Below are positions 7,589 to 16,689 of a DNA stretch of 64,000 nt, piece by piece. The translations under genes were made by a program, and so were the position numbers. The first letter of the stretch is position 1. Each line of letters opens with the position of its first letter. The notes below the pieces were generated by a model. That model worked only from the letters and a program-made list of their open reading frames with translations. It did not search any database and was not told the origin of the DNA. The DNA is from Nitrospirillum sp034427435. GTDB lineage: Bacteria; Pseudomonadota; Alphaproteobacteria; Azospirillales; Azospirillaceae. Location: contig NZ_JAXQNP010000002.1 of assembly GCF_034427435.1 (NCBI RefSeq), forward strand, positions 558,001-622,000, written 5' to 3'.

Positions 7589-8986
7589 TCAGTCCGGCGT
7601 AACCTGGCTCCAGAATGACGACTTGCGACCATGATCCTTGCGCAAACGCAGGGCGTACGTGGTGTGATTGTCCATGCCGGAATAGGCTTCGATGCGCGGC
7701 GCCAGGGCCCCAAGACGGGCTAGATACCGCGCGCCATGGCCATACGCGGCCGAGACGCCGCGCCCGAGGATATCGTCCAGCAGCACGCGGTACAGAACGG
7801 TCGCCGCCAGGGGAAACTTTTCCTCCAGCGCCATCGCCGCGTCGGAGAGAACGTCGTAGTAAGCCCCCCTCCACTCGCCGCGCCGGGCAAAGACCAAGGA
7901 TGCCGCCAGGTCGAGACGAGGCCATCGGATGAAAAAATCGAGCGCCGTGTGGGGATCCTTACTGGCGGCGACGAGGGCGAAGGCCCGATCCAACTCGTCG
8001 AATTCCTGGAAATCATCCAGTTTGGCGATGTAATCGCGCAGGAGGGTGGCGTTCAACGTGGCCTCGAAGCCCTTCCACCGCAGCGACTGGGCGGCGGCCC
8101 GATCCTTCATGGCCTCCAGGATTTTGGCTTCCAACTGGATCTTGTCGGGGTTGGACCATCGGCGCTGCAAGGTGCCGGACAGCAGTTCGGCTGTGGTCGC
8201 CACGATCAGCCGGTTGGGCTTATCCTCGGTGCGGACCCAGCGCAGCGCGTCTTCATAGCGCCCCGCCGCCAGCAAGCGCTCGGCCAAGCGCATGGGATTC
8301 TGGCGCCAGGACGGCAAGCGCGCCTCCAGCGCCATCACCGTGTCCATGTCACCCCGGGCTTCCGCCAAGGCCTGCCGCACCTCCAGGGGCGCCGCCAGAT
8401 CGCCACCCACCTTGGCCAGCGCCGATTCCCAGTCCCGCCCCTGCGCGTCGGACAAGAGGGGAACCAGGACCAGAGCGACGCGCAGGAACAAGGAGTAATC
8501 GTCCGACTCCAACGCGCCGGTCAGCCACTGGGCGACCTGCGCCCGCTCCACCGGCTTCAGCCGCTCCAGCATCTCATGGGCGGACTCCGCCGCCTCCCAG
8601 TAGAGGTTGCTCAAACGCCCGCCGGAATCGACCGTGCGCTCAAGCACATCCTGCTGCGTCCCCAGGAAGCGCAACAGGCGGTTGACCGCGGCGAAGGCAT
8701 CCGCCGCCGCCAATTCCTTGACGATGGTGTCCACGGTCGCCTGTAGATCGGCGGCGAAGGCCTTTTCCTTTTCCCAGGGGATCAAGGACTGCGCCCGCTC
8801 CAGCGCGCCTAAGCGGCGATCAACCAGCTTGGCCACGGCGTCCGGTCCCTTAAGGGACGCAAGCGCCGCGTTCACCCGCTTGCGGAAAGGCGCGCTGTCG
8901 GCGGCTTCATCCAGGATGATCTGCGCCAGTTTCTCCGGCCCCAGCGCCACCAGGGCCTCCACGGACAAGGCAGGCTTACGCGCCAT
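7589..8986 (-). CDS. DUF6880-like protein, 465 aa
   Basis: A soluble, largely alpha-helical protein with no signal peptide or membrane segment. The start, MARKPALSVEALVALGPEKL, resembles proteins I know as DUF6880, whose function is not established. The rest is a run of helical repeats (for example PVERAQVAQWLTGALE and RYEDALRWVRTEDKPNRLIV), suggesting a TPR/HEAT-like solenoid. Its ATG (8986) overlaps the stop of the upstream DUF2336 gene by one base (TGATG), so translation is probably coupled. An upstream GTG (8989) is less likely. It is the last gene of an operon with DUF2336 and a GGDEF protein. The family assignment is from memory of the N-terminus only. Confidence 0.65.
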   Translation of the reverse strand: MARKPALSVEALVALGPEKLAQIILDEAADSAPFRKRVNAALASLKGPDAVAKLVDRRLGALERAQSLIPWEKEKAFAADLQATVDTIVKELAAADAFAAVNRLLRFLGTQQDVLERTVDSGGRLSNLYWEAAESAHEMLERLKPVERAQVAQWLTGALESDDYSLFLRVALVLVPLLSDAQGRDWESALAKVGGDLAAPLEVRQALAEARGDMDTVMALEARLPSWRQNPMRLAERLLAAGRYEDALRWVRTEDKPNRLIVATTAELLSGTLQRRWSNPDKIQLEAKILEAMKDRAAAQSLRWKGFEATLNATLLRDYIAKLDDFQEFDELDRAFALVAASKDPHTALDFFIRWPRLDLAASLVFARRGEWRGAYYDVLSDAAMALEEKFPLAATVLYRVLLDDILGRGVSAAYGHGARYLARLGALAPRIEAYSGMDNHTTYALRLRKDHGRKSSFWSQVTPD

Positions 8987-10233
8987 CACTCCACCCCGAA
9001 GAATTCAAGCTGCCATTTCATCTCATCGTCCGTCATGGGGTACTTGGTGCCCTCGCGCGCGTTCAGCACGTTGGAGGGGGGGATTTGGGCCAGGCGCATC
9101 TGCACCTGGCGGGCGGCGCGCATGGTCAGCTTGGCTTTCCAGCACAGGGCGGTGACCCCGCGCGGGCTCTGGCCGGCGATGATCTTGTCCACGATGGGCA
9201 GGGGCAGGCCGGACAAGAGCGCCAGGGCGGCCATGACGAAGCCCCGGTCGCCCTGGCCCAGGGCCATGGTCACCGTATCCTCCGTCAGCTTCTTTTCCTT
9301 GTGCAGGCGGCGGGCGCGGTCGACCGGGCGCTCCTTGGGCGCCTCCTCCTCATCCACCAGACCGTTGCCGATTCCGGTGCCGGCCTTGGCGGCGGGCAGG
9401 CGCTGGCGCACGGCCTGGGTGATGGCCTGGCGGGTTTCCGGCGGCAGGTCGCTGCGGCTTTCCAGCACCTTCACCAGGCTGTCGGTGACGAAACCGGCGA
9501 TGCGGGCCGCCGCCGCCGCCGGCAATTGGGGCCGGCGCACCAGGGGGGCGTGCCAGGGCTCGTGCTTGGGCGCCAGGTCCAGGATGCGGTCCAGCGTCTC
9601 TTCCCGGATCTGGGCGCTGGCGTTGCCCAGCAGGCTGGCCACCGCCGCCTCACGCTCCGTCTGCACGATGGCGTCGGACACGGCGACGCTGACGTCGGCG
9701 CGTTCGGCGATGGCGCACAGCCGCTCATCCTCCGGCGCGCCGGCGATGATCTCCAGCAGGTCGTCGTCGGTCAGGATGGGGGAATGGCGCAGGACGGGGC
9801 CGGAAATGCTGGCGTCCAGGTCGCGGGCCAACTGCTGGATGACCGTGGGCGGGGCGTTGGGCAGGTCCTTCAGCGCCGCGACCATGACGCCGCGCACCGC
9901 CGCCGCGCGGTCGCGGGCCAGCGTTTCCAGGATCTGCAGGGTCATGCGCTCGATCTGCCCCACCCGGTCGGCGGACAGCGAGGGCACCAGGGCCGCGATC
10001 TTGGAGGCCAGGCCGCTGCGCACGCTCTCATCCACGTCGGTGGACAGCAGCATGTCCGCCTGGCGGGGCGTGGCGTTGTTCAGCGCGATCTCGCGCCGCA
10101 CCTCAGCGCTCTTGTCCGTCGCCAGCAGGTACAGGATTTCCGGCTGCGTCTCGGCGCGGGAGGCGACGAAACGCCGGTCGGCGGTGTCGCCGGTGGCCAG
10201 CTTCTTGGCGGTATCGTAGTCCAGTCCGCCCAT
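8986..10233 (-). CDS. DUF2336 domain-containing protein
   Basis: A 415-residue alpha-helical protein matching the alphaproteobacterial DUF2336 family. The N-terminus, YDTAKKLATGDTADRRFVAS, is followed by HEAT-like helices (AEVRREIALNNATP, DESVRSGLASKIA) and the phrase LRHSPILTDDDLLEII, which I associate with the family. A charged linker (about 280-305) leads to a second helical part ending EMKWQLEFFGVE. Its biochemical role is unknown. The ATG overlaps the upstream GGDEF stop codon by one base (TGATG), and its own stop overlaps the next start the same way. The gene therefore sits in the middle of a coupled three-gene unit. Confidence 0.8.
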   Translation of the reverse strand: MGGLDYDTAKKLATGDTADRRFVASRAETQPEILYLLATDKSAEVRREIALNNATPRQADMLLSTDVDESVRSGLASKIAALVPSLSADRVGQIERMTLQILETLARDRAAAVRGVMVAALKDLPNAPPTVIQQLARDLDASISGPVLRHSPILTDDDLLEIIAGAPEDERLCAIAERADVSVAVSDAIVQTEREAAVASLLGNASAQIREETLDRILDLAPKHEPWHAPLVRRPQLPAAAAARIAGFVTDSLVKVLESRSDLPPETRQAITQAVRQRLPAAKAGTGIGNGLVDEEEAPKERPVDRARRLHKEKKLTEDTVTMALGQGDRGFVMAALALLSGLPLPIVDKIIAGQSPRGVTALCWKAKLTMRAARQVQMRLAQIPPSNVLNAREGTKYPMTDDEMKWQLEFFGVE

Positions 10234-12089
10234 CACAGATCCTTTTCACCGGGTTCCCCGGGAGCCTCTTTCCCGGTGTCGTCGCTATAGGCCGGCGCCA
10301 GGGTGCGGTGGCCCTTGCCCAGGCGCTTGGCGGCGTACATGCCCTGGTCGCCGCGGTCCACCAGGCTTTGCACCGGTTCGGCCCCGCCGCCCTGGTGGAC
10401 GGCCACGCCCACCGACACGCCCAGCGGCTTTTCCGGCCCGGCCGACAGCGGGCGCAGGAATTCCGCCGCCTCGCGCAGCAGGCGGTCGGCCACGGACAGG
10501 GCCTGGTCCTCGTCCACCCTGTCCACCCACAGCACGAATTCGTCACCGCCCAGGCGGCCCGCCAGGTCGCCCGGCCGCGCCATGCGGCGCAGCAGGTCGC
10601 CCACGGCGCGCAGCACGTCGTCGCCGGCGGTGTGGCCGCGCAGGTCGTTCACCGCCTTGAAATTGTCCAGGTCGAAATACAGCAGGGCGGAGGAGCCGCC
10701 GGTCTTGGCGCCCAGGCGCTGGCCCAGCAGTTCCATGACGGTGCGGCGGTTGTAGAGGCCGGTCAGGCCGTCCCGCTCGGACAGAGTCTTGAGCCGTTCC
10801 TGGTAGCGGGCCTGGGCGATGGCGGCCCCCACATGGTCGGCGATGGTGCGGACCATGGACAGGTCGTCCGCCGACCAGCCGCTGGCTTTGGCGCCCTCCC
10901 CGCTCGTATCCCCCGCCGTTTCGGTGTCGGCGGCGGGCCGCCAGACCAGGACGGCGCCGTTGACCTCATGCCGGAACAGGGTGCGGGCGGCCAGCACGTC
11001 ATAGCCCGCCGCCGTGACCGTCACCGCCCCCTCGCTGCCGGCGGCGCGCTGCGGCAGGCCGGCCAGGATGTCCTCCAGCTCCGGCGGGATGCGCTCTTCC
11101 GCGCCCACAGGGGTGCCGACGGGGGTGTAATCGGTCGTGCCCACCGTGCGGGCGCGCAGCGCCGACCCGGCGGCGCCGGTGGCGTTCACCGCCACGCCGG
11201 CCGCGATCTCCAACGTGCGGGCGGGATCGACGTCATCGCGGGTGGAGGAGACGATATAGCCCAGGTACTGCTCGCGCAGCCGCACCTGGGCCAGTTCCAT
11301 GGCCCGCAGCCGGGCGTCGGTGATGTCCCGGCAGGCCCCCCGCGCCCCGGCCCACCGGCCGTCCGGCCCGGTCAGCGGCAGGGCGGAGGAGATGAGGCAG
11401 GCGGGGCGGCCGTCCGCCGCGCGCAGCCAGACCTCCACCCGCTCGATGGGCTCGCGCGCCTCGAATGGGGACAGGCCGTCGTCGAATTCCGGCAACAGGA
11501 AATCATGGGGATGGCGGCCCACCAGGTTGTCCGGGCGATAGCCGATGGCCCCGGCGGGGGAGACGAAGGCGAACCGCCCGTCCGGCCCGGTTTCCCAGGC
11601 GAAGTCGCTGGAGATCTCCACCAGGTCCTTGTACCGCTGGCGCGATTCGGTCAGCGCCTGGCGCAGGCGCCGTTCCAGGGTGGCCATGCGCCCCAACAAC
11701 AGGTAGCGGGGCTGGCCGTTCCCGCCCTGCCTGTTCCCGTCCGGCCCGTCCACCTGTGGCGGCAGGGCCAGCGGCGTCCACTCCACCACCTCCTGGTCGG
11801 GCAAGGGGCTGGAATGGGTGCCCGGCTGCAAGGCGCCGCCATCGGCCACCCAGCGGGACAGCAGGTCCAGCCAACCGTCATCCCGGGTCAGAAGCTGGGC
11901 GCCGGCCGGATTGGCGGCGGTGACGGCGCCGGCGGCGTCCATCGCCAAGCCAGGCCCGGCCCAGCCCATCAGCAACGCCTGGCTGTCCACCTCGCGCGCC
12001 GCGGACCGGTCATCATGCATATCGGAACCCATGCCCGCGCCTCGCGCCCCCAAGCCGCCCGGCCCACCCGTGGAGGCCAAGCCCATCAA
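10233..12089 (-). CDS. Diguanylate cyclase with PAS and GAF-like sensor domains
   Basis: A cytoplasmic signalling protein that should make cyclic di-GMP. Domains in order: a variable N-terminus, a PAS domain (about 145-265, with DLVEISSDFAWETGPDGRF and the PAC-like RDITDARL), a GAF-like domain (about 275-435), then GGDEF (about 445-600). The active-site motif is intact (GRLGGDEFVLW). An RxxD (RPGD) lies five residues before it, forming the c-di-GMP inhibitory I-site. There is no EAL domain. The start is uncertain: TTG (12089) and ATG (12086) begin a proline/glycine-rich leader, while the ATG at 12032 has GAGG upstream. It heads the operon with DUF2336 and the DUF6880-like gene. Confidence 0.9.
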   Translation of the reverse strand: MMGLASTGGPGGLGARGAGMGSDMHDDRSAAREVDSQALLMGWAGPGLAMDAAGAVTAANPAGAQLLTRDDGWLDLLSRWVADGGALQPGTHSSPLPDQEVVEWTPLALPPQVDGPDGNRQGGNGQPRYLLLGRMATLERRLRQALTESRQRYKDLVEISSDFAWETGPDGRFAFVSPAGAIGYRPDNLVGRHPHDFLLPEFDDGLSPFEAREPIERVEVWLRAADGRPACLISSALPLTGPDGRWAGARGACRDITDARLRAMELAQVRLREQYLGYIVSSTRDDVDPARTLEIAAGVAVNATGAAGSALRARTVGTTDYTPVGTPVGAEERIPPELEDILAGLPQRAAGSEGAVTVTAAGYDVLAARTLFRHEVNGAVLVWRPAADTETAGDTSGEGAKASGWSADDLSMVRTIADHVGAAIAQARYQERLKTLSERDGLTGLYNRRTVMELLGQRLGAKTGGSSALLYFDLDNFKAVNDLRGHTAGDDVLRAVGDLLRRMARPGDLAGRLGGDEFVLWVDRVDEDQALSVADRLLREAAEFLRPLSAGPEKPLGVSVGVAVHQGGGAEPVQSLVDRGDQGMYAAKRLGKGHRTLAPAYSDDTGKEAPGEPGEKDL

Positions 12090-12239
12090 ACCAAAGGAGT
12101 AGCCTACTCAACCGGTGGCGGCAACCAGCCCGGACGGGCACCCAGGGCCGCTTTGGGGGACTGCATCGGGATAGGGTCCCGGCCGGGCGGGGGCGTTCCG
12201 CGTCTTGCCGCGAACCGGCGGCGGGCCCATGTTGGGGGC

Positions 12240-12971
12240 ATGATGACCGAGACCGCCGCCCCCGCCGCCTTTCCCCCGGCCAGCCCCTTCGCCCATATCG
12301 ACACCTGGATCTTCGATCTGGACAACACGCTGTATCCAGCGGCGTGCAACCTGTTCGCCCAGGTCGATGTGCGCATCGGCGCCTATATCGCCCAGGCCCT
12401 GGGCCTGGACGCCGACGCCGCCCGGCGCTTGCAGAAGGATTATTTCCGCCAGTACGGCACCAGCCTGCGCGGCCTGATGCTGAACCACGGGGTGCAGCCG
12501 GGGCCCTTCCTGGACTATGTCCACGACATCGACGTCAGCGCCATCCTGCCGCAGCCGGCCATGGCCGACAGCCTGGCGGCCCTGCCGGGGCGCAAGATCA
12601 TCTACACCAACGGGTCGGCCGGCCATGCGGAGAACGTGATGCGCCGCCTGGGCGTGGCCGACCAGTTCCACGCCGTGTTCGACATCGTGGCGGCGGACTA
12701 CACCCCCAAGCCAGAGGCCCAGCCCTACACCGCCCTGGTCCAGCGCCATGGCATCGACCCCACCCGCGCCGTGATGGTGGAGGACATCGCCCGCAACCTG
12801 GAACCGGCGCGGGCGCTGGGCATGGCCACCGTGCTGGTGGAGACGGACTCGCCCTTCTCCCTGCCCAATCCCGAGGCGCCGCCGACCGCCCTGCCCTATG
12901 TGCAGCACCGCATCACCGACGTGCCCGCCTGGCTGGCCCAGGTGGTGGCCGATCTGGCCCAGCACAGGTGA
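12240..12971 (+). CDS. HAD-superfamily pyrimidine 5'-nucleotidase
   Basis: A 243-residue haloacid-dehalogenase-type phosphatase. The catalytic DxDxT motif is WIFDLDNTLYP near residue 24. Motif II is IYTNGSAGH, the lysine is in DYTPKPEAQP, and the acidic motif IV is MVEDIARNLEPA. The sequence pattern matches the SDT1/PynA-like pyrimidine 5'-nucleotidase subfamily, which hydrolyses UMP/CMP-type nucleotides. In many alphaproteobacteria it sits between argB and dapD, as here apart from the inserted minus-strand operon. Two adjacent ATGs (12240, 12243) can start it. The substrate is inferred from the family. Confidence 0.87.
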   Translation: MMTETAAPAAFPPASPFAHIDTWIFDLDNTLYPAACNLFAQVDVRIGAYIAQALGLDADAARRLQKDYFRQYGTSLRGLMLNHGVQPGPFLDYVHDIDVSAILPQPAMADSLAALPGRKIIYTNGSAGHAENVMRRLGVADQFHAVFDIVAADYTPKPEAQPYTALVQRHGIDPTRAVMVEDIARNLEPARALGMATVLVETDSPFSLPNPEAPPTALPYVQHRITDVPAWLAQVVADLAQHR

Positions 12972-13136
12972 CCGCGCCCACACCCACGCAACAATATGTC
13001 CGGGAGAGCCTGCTAAAGTAGGATCTGGCTTGTGGCCGCTGGACGTTGACAGGGGGCGAAGCCGCCCGCCATTGTCCCCCGCCCCCCTTTCCCCACCTCT
13101 AAAGCCGCCGCCAAGGCGCCCTCCGGACGACGCCCC

Positions 13137-13982
13137 ATGACCGCTTTCACTGACCTGCAAAGCCATATCGAGCAAGCGTGGGAAACCCGCGACACCCTGA
13201 ACGCCAGCACCCACGGCGCCATCCGCGACGCGGTGGACGAGGCGCTGTCGGCCCTGGACCGCGGTGACCTGCGGGTGGCGGAGAAGGTGGACGGCGCCTG
13301 GGTGGTGAACCAGTGGCTGAAGAAGGCGGTGCTGCTGTCCTTCCGCCTGACCGACAGCGCCCCCATCCCCGGCGCGCCGGGCGGCAGCACCTGGTTCGAC
13401 AAGGTGCCCACGAAGTTCGAGGGCTGGGACGACGCCCGCTTCCGCGCCGCCGGCTTCCGCGCCGTGCCGGGTGCCATCGTCCGCCGCAGCGCCTACATCG
13501 CCCCCGGCGTGGTGCTGATGCCCAGCTTCGTCAACATCGGCGCCCGCGTGGGCAAGGGCACCATGGTGGACACCTGGGCCACGGTCGGGTCCTGCGCCCA
13601 GATCGGCGCCAACGTCCACCTGTCGGGCGGCGTCGGCATCGGCGGCGTGCTGGAGCCGCTGCAGGCCGGCCCGGTGATCATTGAGGACAACTGCTTCATC
13701 GGCGCGCGGTCCGAGGTGGTCGAGGGCGTGGTGGTCGAGGAGGGCGCGGTGCTGTCCATGGGCGTCTACATCGGCGCCAGCACCAAGATCGTCGACCGCA
13801 CCACGGGTGAGGTGTTCGTGGGCCGCGTGCCCGCCTATTCCGTCGTCGTGCCCGGCAGCCTGCCCGGCAAGCCCCTGCCCGACGGCACCCCCGGCCCCAG
13901 CCTGTACTGCGCCGTCATCGTCAAGCGCGTGGACGAGCAGACCCGGGCCAAGACCTCGATCAACGACCTGCTGCGGGACTGA
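13137..13982 (+). CDS. dapD: 2,3,4,5-tetrahydropyridine-2,6-dicarboxylate N-succinyltransferase
   Basis: A 281-residue acyltransferase of the succinylase branch of lysine/diaminopimelate synthesis. The N-terminal helical domain contains LDRGDLRVAEK. The C-terminal two-thirds are a left-handed beta-helix with hexapeptide repeats (VLMPSFVNIGARVGKGTMVD, then VGSCAQIGANVHLSGGVGIG). The family phrase VVPGSLPGKPLPDG is near the end. Length matches the family. It is followed after five bases by dapE, so the two form an operon for consecutive parts of one pathway (the DapC aminotransferase step lies elsewhere). Confidence 0.97.
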   Translation: MTAFTDLQSHIEQAWETRDTLNASTHGAIRDAVDEALSALDRGDLRVAEKVDGAWVVNQWLKKAVLLSFRLTDSAPIPGAPGGSTWFDKVPTKFEGWDDARFRAAGFRAVPGAIVRRSAYIAPGVVLMPSFVNIGARVGKGTMVDTWATVGSCAQIGANVHLSGGVGIGGVLEPLQAGPVIIEDNCFIGARSEVVEGVVVEEGAVLSMGVYIGASTKIVDRTTGEVFVGRVPAYSVVVPGSLPGKPLPDGTPGPSLYCAVIVKRVDEQTRAKTSINDLLRD

Positions 13983-13987
13983 TCCCC

Positions 13988-15205
13988 ATGGCCAACGCCT
14001 CCCCCATGCTCCCGAATGCCGCGCTGGACCCCAGGGATCCGGTGGCGCTGACCCAGGCGCTGATCCGCTGCGCCAGCGTCACGCCGGCCGATGCCGGCGC
14101 ACTGGGGGTGCTGGAGGGGGTGCTGGCGCCCCTGGGCTTCAGTTGCCACCGCCTGACCTTCACCGAGGATGGGACGGCGCCGGTGGAAAACCTGTACGCC
14201 CGCCTGGGCGACACCGGCCCCAACTTCTGCTTCGCCGGCCATACCGACGTGGTGCCGGTGGGGGATGAGGCGGCGTGGACCGTGCCGCCCTTCGCGGGGG
14301 AGATCATCGGCGGACGGCTGTTCGGCCGCGGCGCCTCGGACATGAAGGGGGCCATCGCCGCCTTCATCGCCGCCGTGGCCCGGCATAAGGCCGCCGGCCT
14401 GCCCCTGGCCGGCAGCCTGAGCCTGCTGATCACCGGGGATGAGGAAGGCCCCTCCATCAACGGCACGCGCAAGGTGCTGGGTTGGCTGGTGGAGCGGGGA
14501 GAGCCGCTGGACGCCTGCCTGGTGGGCGAACCCACCAACCCGCAGCGCCTGGGCCAGATGATGAAGATCGGCCGGCGTGGCAGCATCACCTTCACCATCA
14601 CCAGCCTGGGCGCCCAGGGCCACGTGGCCTATCCGCACCTGGCCGACAACCCCCTGCCCCGCCTGGCCCAGGCCCTGGCCCGCCTGTCGGGGGAGCCGCT
14701 GGACCAGGGCACGCCCCATTTCCAGCCCAGCAGCCTGCAGATCACCACCATCGACGTGGGCAACCCCACCACCAACATCATCCCGGCCAAGGGCACGGCG
14801 GTGTTCAACATCCGCTTCAACGATCTGCACAGCCCCACCAGCCTGGAGGCCCACGTGCGCGGCATCCTGGCGGAGGTGGGTGGCGCCTGGGATGTGAAGG
14901 TGGCGGTCAGCGGCGACGCCTTCCTGACCCCGCCGGGGCAGCTCAGCGACATCGTTGCGCAGGCGGTTCAATCCGTTACGGGCCTGGAACCGGAGCTGAG
15001 CACCAGCGGCGGCACCTCCGACGCGCGTTTCATCAAGAACCACTGCCCGGTGGTGGAGTTCGGCGGCGTGGGCGCCAGCATGCACAAGGTGGATGAGCAT
15101 ATCGCCGTGGACGACCTGACCCGCCTGACCGACATCTACGCCCGCGTGCTGGCCGACTGGTTCGCCGCCCAGGGCGTGGGCCAGGCCCCGGGCGCCACCG
15201 CGTGA
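13988..15205 (+). CDS. dapE: Succinyl-diaminopimelate desuccinylase
   Basis: A 405-residue di-zinc M20 hydrolase that releases succinate to give LL-diaminopimelate. Metal and catalytic motifs: FAGHTDVVPVGD (metal His plus catalytic Asp), RGASDMKG (bridging Asp), TGDEEGPSINGT (catalytic and metal Glu pair), and GGTSDARFIK near the C-terminus. The dimerisation lid is in the middle (about 190-310). The first 20 residues precede the conserved start. It is transcribed with dapD, and its stop overlaps the next start (TGATG). Confidence 0.96.
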   Translation: MANASPMLPNAALDPRDPVALTQALIRCASVTPADAGALGVLEGVLAPLGFSCHRLTFTEDGTAPVENLYARLGDTGPNFCFAGHTDVVPVGDEAAWTVPPFAGEIIGGRLFGRGASDMKGAIAAFIAAVARHKAAGLPLAGSLSLLITGDEEGPSINGTRKVLGWLVERGEPLDACLVGEPTNPQRLGQMMKIGRRGSITFTITSLGAQGHVAYPHLADNPLPRLAQALARLSGEPLDQGTPHFQPSSLQITTIDVGNPTTNIIPAKGTAVFNIRFNDLHSPTSLEAHVRGILAEVGGAWDVKVAVSGDAFLTPPGQLSDIVAQAVQSVTGLEPELSTSGGTSDARFIKNHCPVVEFGGVGASMHKVDEHIAVDDLTRLTDIYARVLADWFAAQGVGQAPGATA

Positions 15206-15807
15206 TGGGCGAGCTGGGCCGCGGCCTGGCCGGCGCCCTGCGCCTGGCCTTCCTGGACAAGACGGCCGCCGACCGCTTCCCCGCGGACCGGGCCGGGGCG
15301 CTGCGCAGCTTCTGGGTTTTCCTGGTGCTGTTGCCCGGTGTCGTGGCGCTGGACACGGTGGACCGTTGGATGGGCCACCCGCTGACCCAGTTGGGGGATG
15401 GCGGGGCGGCCGCGACCATCCCGCTGGCGCGGGCCATTCCCGCCGCCCTGCTGGCCTATCTGATCGGCACCTTCGGCTATTTCCTGATGGTGGAGCGCAT
15501 CCTGCACCTGATGGGCGGCCGCGCGCAGTTCGCGCGCTTCGTCGCCGCCTTCAACTGGAGTGGCATCGTCGCGCTGCTGGTGGCGCTGCCCCTGTCCATC
15601 CTGGCGCACAGCGGCCGCGTGTCCCTGCCCATGGGGGCCGCCATCATGGCGGTCACCTATTTGTGGAGCCTGTTCTACGAGGCCTACGTGACCCGCGCCG
15701 CGCTGGGCTGCGGCTGGCTGACGGCCATCGGCTTCGTCTGCCTGGACGTGATCACGAGCGACCTGGCCACCACCCTGGTCCACGGCCCGCTGTTGGCTGT
15801 CAGTTAG
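15205..15807 (+). CDS. Uncharacterised inner-membrane protein downstream of dapE
   Basis: A 200-residue protein with hydrophobic helices at about 35-50, 75-100, 115-135, 145-160 and 170-195. It begins MGELGRGLAGALRLAFLDKT. The layout (soluble start, then about five helices with aromatic and glycine residues) recalls the Yip1-like permease fold, but I cannot assign a family. Its ATG overlaps the dapE stop by one base (TGATG), so it is probably translated with dapE. A role in lysine or peptidoglycan metabolism is only suggested by position. Confidence 0.75.
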   Translation: MGELGRGLAGALRLAFLDKTAADRFPADRAGALRSFWVFLVLLPGVVALDTVDRWMGHPLTQLGDGGAAATIPLARAIPAALLAYLIGTFGYFLMVERILHLMGGRAQFARFVAAFNWSGIVALLVALPLSILAHSGRVSLPMGAAIMAVTYLWSLFYEAYVTRAALGCGWLTAIGFVCLDVITSDLATTLVHGPLLAVS

Positions 15808-15808
15808 T

Positions 15809-15914
15809 TTTCCCTCAGTCGCCGGGCGGCCACGTCCGTGGCCTTGGCTTCCTCAGTTTCCAGTCCACTGCGTTCCCCGGAAACTTCCGGCGGACGGGGT
15901 CGCGTCCCATTACG
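15809..15914 (-). repeat. Structured intergenic repeat, copy E
   Basis: On the minus strand it lies 30 bases behind the truA stop, in sense with truA. It reads stem GGACG/CGTCC, linker CGCCGGA, stem AGTTTCC/GGAAACT enclosing GGGGAACGCAGTGGACT, linker GAGGAAGCCAA, stem GGCCACG/CGTGGCC, and tail GCCCGGCGACTGAGGGA. Stem sequences differ from the copies at 31.1 and 61.6 kb but pairing is kept, while linkers and loop match. Confidence 0.85.
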
Positions 15915-15943
15915 GCATGACGGCCCTGGCTCACTCCGTGGGG

Positions 15944-16684
15944 CTATTCGTACCACGCCTCGGTGAAGTACAGCCCGTCGGGTGGCGCCGTCTGGCCAGC
16001 GGCGGCGCGGTCGCGCGCCTCCAGCGCCCGGGTGACGTCGTCAGGCGTCCACTTGCCCTCCCCCACCAGGCGCAGGGTGCCGATCATGTTGCGGATCTGG
16101 TGGTGCAGGAAGGAGCGGGCGCGGGCCACCATGTGGATCTCCTGCCCCACCCGGCTCACAGTCAGCAGGCTCAGCGTCTTCACCGGGCTCTTGGCCTGGC
16201 AGATGCTGGCGCGGAAGCTGGTGAAGTCGTGGTTGCCCACCAGGCGCTGGGCGCCCGCGTTCATGGCGTCGGCGTCCAGGACTGTGGGAATGTGCCAGGC
16301 CCGGCCGATGTCCAGCGCCAGGGGCGCCCGGCGGTTGACGATGCGGTAGAGGTAGGCGCGGCCCTTGCAGGACAGGCGGGCATGGAAATCGTCGTCCACC
16401 GCCTCCACCTTCACCACGGCCACGGGCTCGGGCCGCAGGTGGAAGTTCAGGGCGTCGCGCACCGTGTCGGCCTTGGTCGGCTTTTCCAGGTCGAAATGGC
16501 AGACCTGGCCTAGGGCATGGACGCCGGCGTCGGTGCGGCCGGCGGCATGCACGCGCACCACCTCGCCCGAGAAGCGCCGGATGGCTTCCTCCAGGCAGGC
16601 CTGGACGGAGGGGCCGTGCGGCTGCAACTGCCAGCCCTGATAGGGCCGGCCATCATATTCGACGGTGAGCTTCCAGCGCGGCAT
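15944..16684 (-). CDS. truA: tRNA pseudouridine(38-40) synthase
   Basis: A 246-residue enzyme that isomerises uridines 38-40 in the anticodon arm. It begins MPRWKLTVEYDGRPYQGWQ, typical of TruA. The catalytic aspartate is Asp52 in AAGRTDAGVHALGQV. The conserved RARSFLHHQIRNMIG lies near residue 190. The frame is open far upstream across fmt, but the ATG at 16684 is chosen because it gives the family N-terminus and sits five bases after the fmt stop. It is the last gene of the def-fmt-truA cluster. Confidence 0.96.
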   Translation of the reverse strand: MPRWKLTVEYDGRPYQGWQLQPHGPSVQACLEEAIRRFSGEVVRVHAAGRTDAGVHALGQVCHFDLEKPTKADTVRDALNFHLRPEPVAVVKVEAVDDDFHARLSCKGRAYLYRIVNRRAPLALDIGRAWHIPTVLDADAMNAGAQRLVGNHDFTSFRASICQAKSPVKTLSLLTVSRVGQEIHMVARARSFLHHQIRNMIGTLRLVGEGKWTPDDVTRALEARDRAAAGQTAPPDGLYFTEAWYE

Positions 16685-16689
16685 GGGGG

